Shown: one piece after another, positions 37,228-39,058 of the stretch | Numbering within the stretch: the stretch's first letter is position 1 | Layout: every line of letters starts with the position of its first letter | Assembly (NCBI GenBank): GCA_027622555.1 | Contig: JAQBYJ010000052.1 | Location: forward strand, 1-39,058 | DNA from: Verrucomicrobiota bacterium | GTDB taxonomy: Bacteria > Verrucomicrobiota > Verrucomicrobiia > Opitutales > UBA2995 | DNA: 39,058 nt | Direction: 5' to 3' | Notes under the pieces: generated by a model | Database searches by the model: none | What the model saw: only the letters and a program-made list of their open reading frames with translations | Told to the model about the DNA's origin: nothing | Position numbers and translations under genes: made by a program

Positions 37228-38751
37228 ATGCAATTCGCTTCACTTCGAATTTTCCAGCTAGTCCTATTTATTATAGGACACCTATTACCTGCGTCAGGGG
37301 TCGAAGAAGTACGTCCCAATGTTCTCTTCATTGCCATTGATGACCTGAACGATTGGGTCGGTTTTATGGGCGGATATCCTGGGACGGTACATACACCGCA
37401 CATGGATCGATTGGCCGCGAGAGGTACCGCATTCCTAAATGCACACACAGCCTCCCCGGTTTGCTGTCCGAGTCGAGCTGCTGCAATGAGTGGTCAACTG
37501 CCATCCACTTCGGGCATCTATCACAACAAACACTGGTGGAAACCGAACCGGCCCGATCTGGTTACGATACCTGGACACTTCAAATCTCAGGGATACACCA
37601 CCGCCGGAGCTGGAAAAATATTTCATCATACGTCCGGCAACAACCCGCCTCAAAACTGGGATGACTTCCAACCCCTGGCCTTTCTCGACAACGCCTTTGC
37701 CTACGAGAATCTGGAACAATATGGTTTGACCGAGAAAACAGAGCTACCCTCCGGTTTCCCGTTTTCCGGCGTTTCCCTCTACTCCAAAGAAGTTGATTGG
37801 GGAAGTTTTTCCAAACCGGAAAGCGAATTTGATGATGCGCGCGCGGCACAATACTGCGTGGATTTTCTAAGTAAAAAACAGGACAAACCCTTTTTCCTGG
37901 CCTGTGGCATTTTCCGTCCACACATGCCCTGGTATTTTCCTAAAAAGTATCTGGAACTATATCCGCTGGACGAGGTGTTCGTACCCGAAGATTTACCAGA
38001 GGATTTGGATGACGTCCCAGAAGCTGGTAAGAAACTGGGGCTTCGCAAGTATATGGATATGAAGAAAACCAGAGACGCCGGAAATTGGCCCACCGCCATC
38101 CAGCATTACCTGGCCAGCATCAGTTTTGCTGACGCACAAATCGGGAAATTACTCGATGCCCTGGACGCCAGTCCCTATGCAAAGAATACTGTTGTGGTGC
38201 TATGGTCAGATCATGGTTGGCACCTTGGCGAAAAACAACATTGGCATAAACGCACCCTCTGGGAAGAAGGCACTCGTATTCCGATGATTGTCGTTTCGCC
38301 AAAATTAGGTAAACCCGGGCAAACCTCAATTCAGCCTGCCAGCACTCTGGACCTCTTCCCCACCCTCATTGAACTTTGCGAGCTTGAAGAAATCCCCAAG
38401 CAGAAACTCGACGGCATCAGCCTGGTTCCGTGGCTGAAGTCACCGAATCAAACCCGAAGCCAAGCCGCCATCACCATCGACGAAAACCAGCACATGTCCG
38501 CGCGAAGCGAACGGCACCGCTATATCCGTTACAACGATGGCACGGAGGAATTTTATGACCATCAATCGGATCCCAATGAATGGACCAACCAAATTAATAA
38601 TAAACGCTACGCCACCGCTATCAAACAACTGCGCGCCCAGCTCCCAACCTCAGTAGCCCCACCCGCCCGTCTCTGGAACGAATTCGATTTCAATCCAGAT
38701 ACCTACTCCTGGGTGGATAAAGAATCTGGCCAAATAATTTCCGGTCGCTAA
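37228..38751 (+). CDS. Iduronate-2-sulfatase-like sulfatase
   Basis: A 507-residue exported S1 sulfatase. A signal peptide (about 1-24) precedes NVLFIAIDDLNDWVG, the metal-binding start typical of iduronate-2-sulfatase-like enzymes. The formylglycine motif is Cys79-C-P-S-R83; GKIFHH, with the lysine and histidine, replaces the usual GKWHLG and is also characteristic of this subgroup, as is LWSDHGWHLGEKQHWHKRTLWEEGTRIPM. Later DLFPTLIEL and KLDGISLVPWL close the domain. It is expected to desulfate uronic-acid- or sugar-containing glycans in the periplasm after activation by a formylglycine-generating enzyme. Length is normal and no damage is seen. Confidence 0.93.
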   Translation: MQFASLRIFQLVLFIIGHLLPASGVEEVRPNVLFIAIDDLNDWVGFMGGYPGTVHTPHMDRLAARGTAFLNAHTASPVCCPSRAAAMSGQLPSTSGIYHNKHWWKPNRPDLVTIPGHFKSQGYTTAGAGKIFHHTSGNNPPQNWDDFQPLAFLDNAFAYENLEQYGLTEKTELPSGFPFSGVSLYSKEVDWGSFSKPESEFDDARAAQYCVDFLSKKQDKPFFLACGIFRPHMPWYFPKKYLELYPLDEVFVPEDLPEDLDDVPEAGKKLGLRKYMDMKKTRDAGNWPTAIQHYLASISFADAQIGKLLDALDASPYAKNTVVVLWSDHGWHLGEKQHWHKRTLWEEGTRIPMIVVSPKLGKPGQTSIQPASTLDLFPTLIELCELEEIPKQKLDGISLVPWLKSPNQTRSQAAITIDENQHMSARSERHRYIRYNDGTEEFYDHQSDPNEWTNQINNKRYATAIKQLRAQLPTSVAPPARLWNEFDFNPDTYSWVDKESGQIISGR

Positions 38752-39058
38752 CTTTCAATAACACACCGAATATGAATATTATTTTTTGTAGGAGTGCAAT
38801 CGGGGCGTAAAGCCCCTCCTACAGTTAATATCACCCTAAAGCAATTCCTCCCTGTAATTAAACAAAACATACTTTATCTTCTTCGATGGTCTCACGATCA
38901 TTGCTACCATTCATTTATTGTAACTACTCAGGTGGATTAGAAGGTAAAACTAGAGAGTAAAAATTCAAAATAAAAAATATTAAAAAAGGCTGTACTTTCA
39001 AGTTCTTACCTGTCATGCACTTATGAATGCTAGACCGGGAGTCCAAAAAACAGGCGCT
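38752..39058. other. Non-coding end of the window
   Basis: About 307 bases after the last sulfatase. Apart from the REP-like hairpin it is AT-rich and has no convincing coding frame, RNA gene or promoter. The window ends before the next gene. Confidence 0.5.
38787..38823. repeat. REP-like hairpin downstream of the sulfatase
   Basis: TGTAGGAG at 38787-38794 pairs with CTCCTACA at 38816-38823, and inside it GGGGC pairs with GCCCC across a GTAAA loop. The TGTAGGAG start and GC-rich nested arms recall the repetitive extragenic palindromes of other bacteria. There is no T-run on the 3' side, so it is not an intrinsic terminator; six T precede it. Whether it is repeated elsewhere in the genome cannot be told from one copy. 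Confidence 0.6.

Overview
The window most resembles a marine-type bacterium of the PVC group, probably Verrucomicrobiota (Opitutae-like). The evidence is a planctomycete/verrucomicrobial DUF1549-DUF1553 cytochrome next to a DUF1501 protein, several formylglycine-type sulfatases, a Tat-exported Gfo/Idh/MocA oxidoreductase, a DUF1080 protein, giant secreted multidomain proteins whose ends look like the 'FYRL' modules of verrucomicrobial secreted proteins, and an N-terminal ELxPFxV motif that I associate with Opitutae secreted proteins. Base composition looks balanced to slightly AT-rich by eye. No rRNA, tRNA, CRISPR array, integrase or intact transposase was seen. The taxonomic call is inference.

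Layout. 0-6.7 kb: a giant secreted mosaic protein whose 5' end looks incomplete. 6.7-10.8 kb: an unrecognised secreted protein, a gamma-glutamyltransferase and, convergent to these, a DUF1080 protein. 10.9-15.2 kb: a tightly coupled PSCyt/DUF1549/DUF1553 plus DUF1501 pair. 15.3-21.5 kb: a second giant secreted protein (2090 aa, minus strand). 21.7-23.8 kb: a seven-bladed propeller protein with a stop codon in its signal peptide, and a sulfatase remnant. 24-25.3 kb: an intact Gfo/Idh/MocA gene. 25.4-28.2 kb: a family-8 polysaccharide lyase split by a -1 frameshift at a run of seven A. 28.3-30.8 kb: a methyltransferase with its N-terminal domain deleted, the C-terminal half of a berberine-bridge-type oxidoreductase, an EF-hand fragment ending in a strong terminator, and a DUF2059-like protein with a premature stop. 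31-34.6 kb: a fused double sulfatase coupled to a pyrimidine-dimer glycosylase and followed by a VOC protein. 34.8-38.8 kb: a P1-peptidase pseudogene, a D-amino-acid oxidase, a sulfotransferase and an iduronate-2-sulfatase-like sulfatase, then a REP-like hairpin.

How the genes fit together. The polysaccharide lyase, the sulfatases and the Gfo/Idh/MocA protein suggest breakdown of sulfated, uronate-containing glycans. The DUF1549/DUF1553-DUF1501 pair is of the kind often found with such functions. The two giant proteins are probably surface or adhesion proteins.

The main surprise is how many genes between about 21.6 and 35.3 kb are broken, each in a different way: two in-frame TAA stops, two frameshifts, and several deletions or rearrangement joints. 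Intact genes lie between them. This looks like ongoing gene decay in a specialising lineage. Assembly error could explain the homopolymer frameshift but does not easily explain the domain-sized deletions. I did not find a convincing new defence or mobile system. The fused sulfatase, the split lyase and the unrecognised 461-residue protein are the best candidates for something new.
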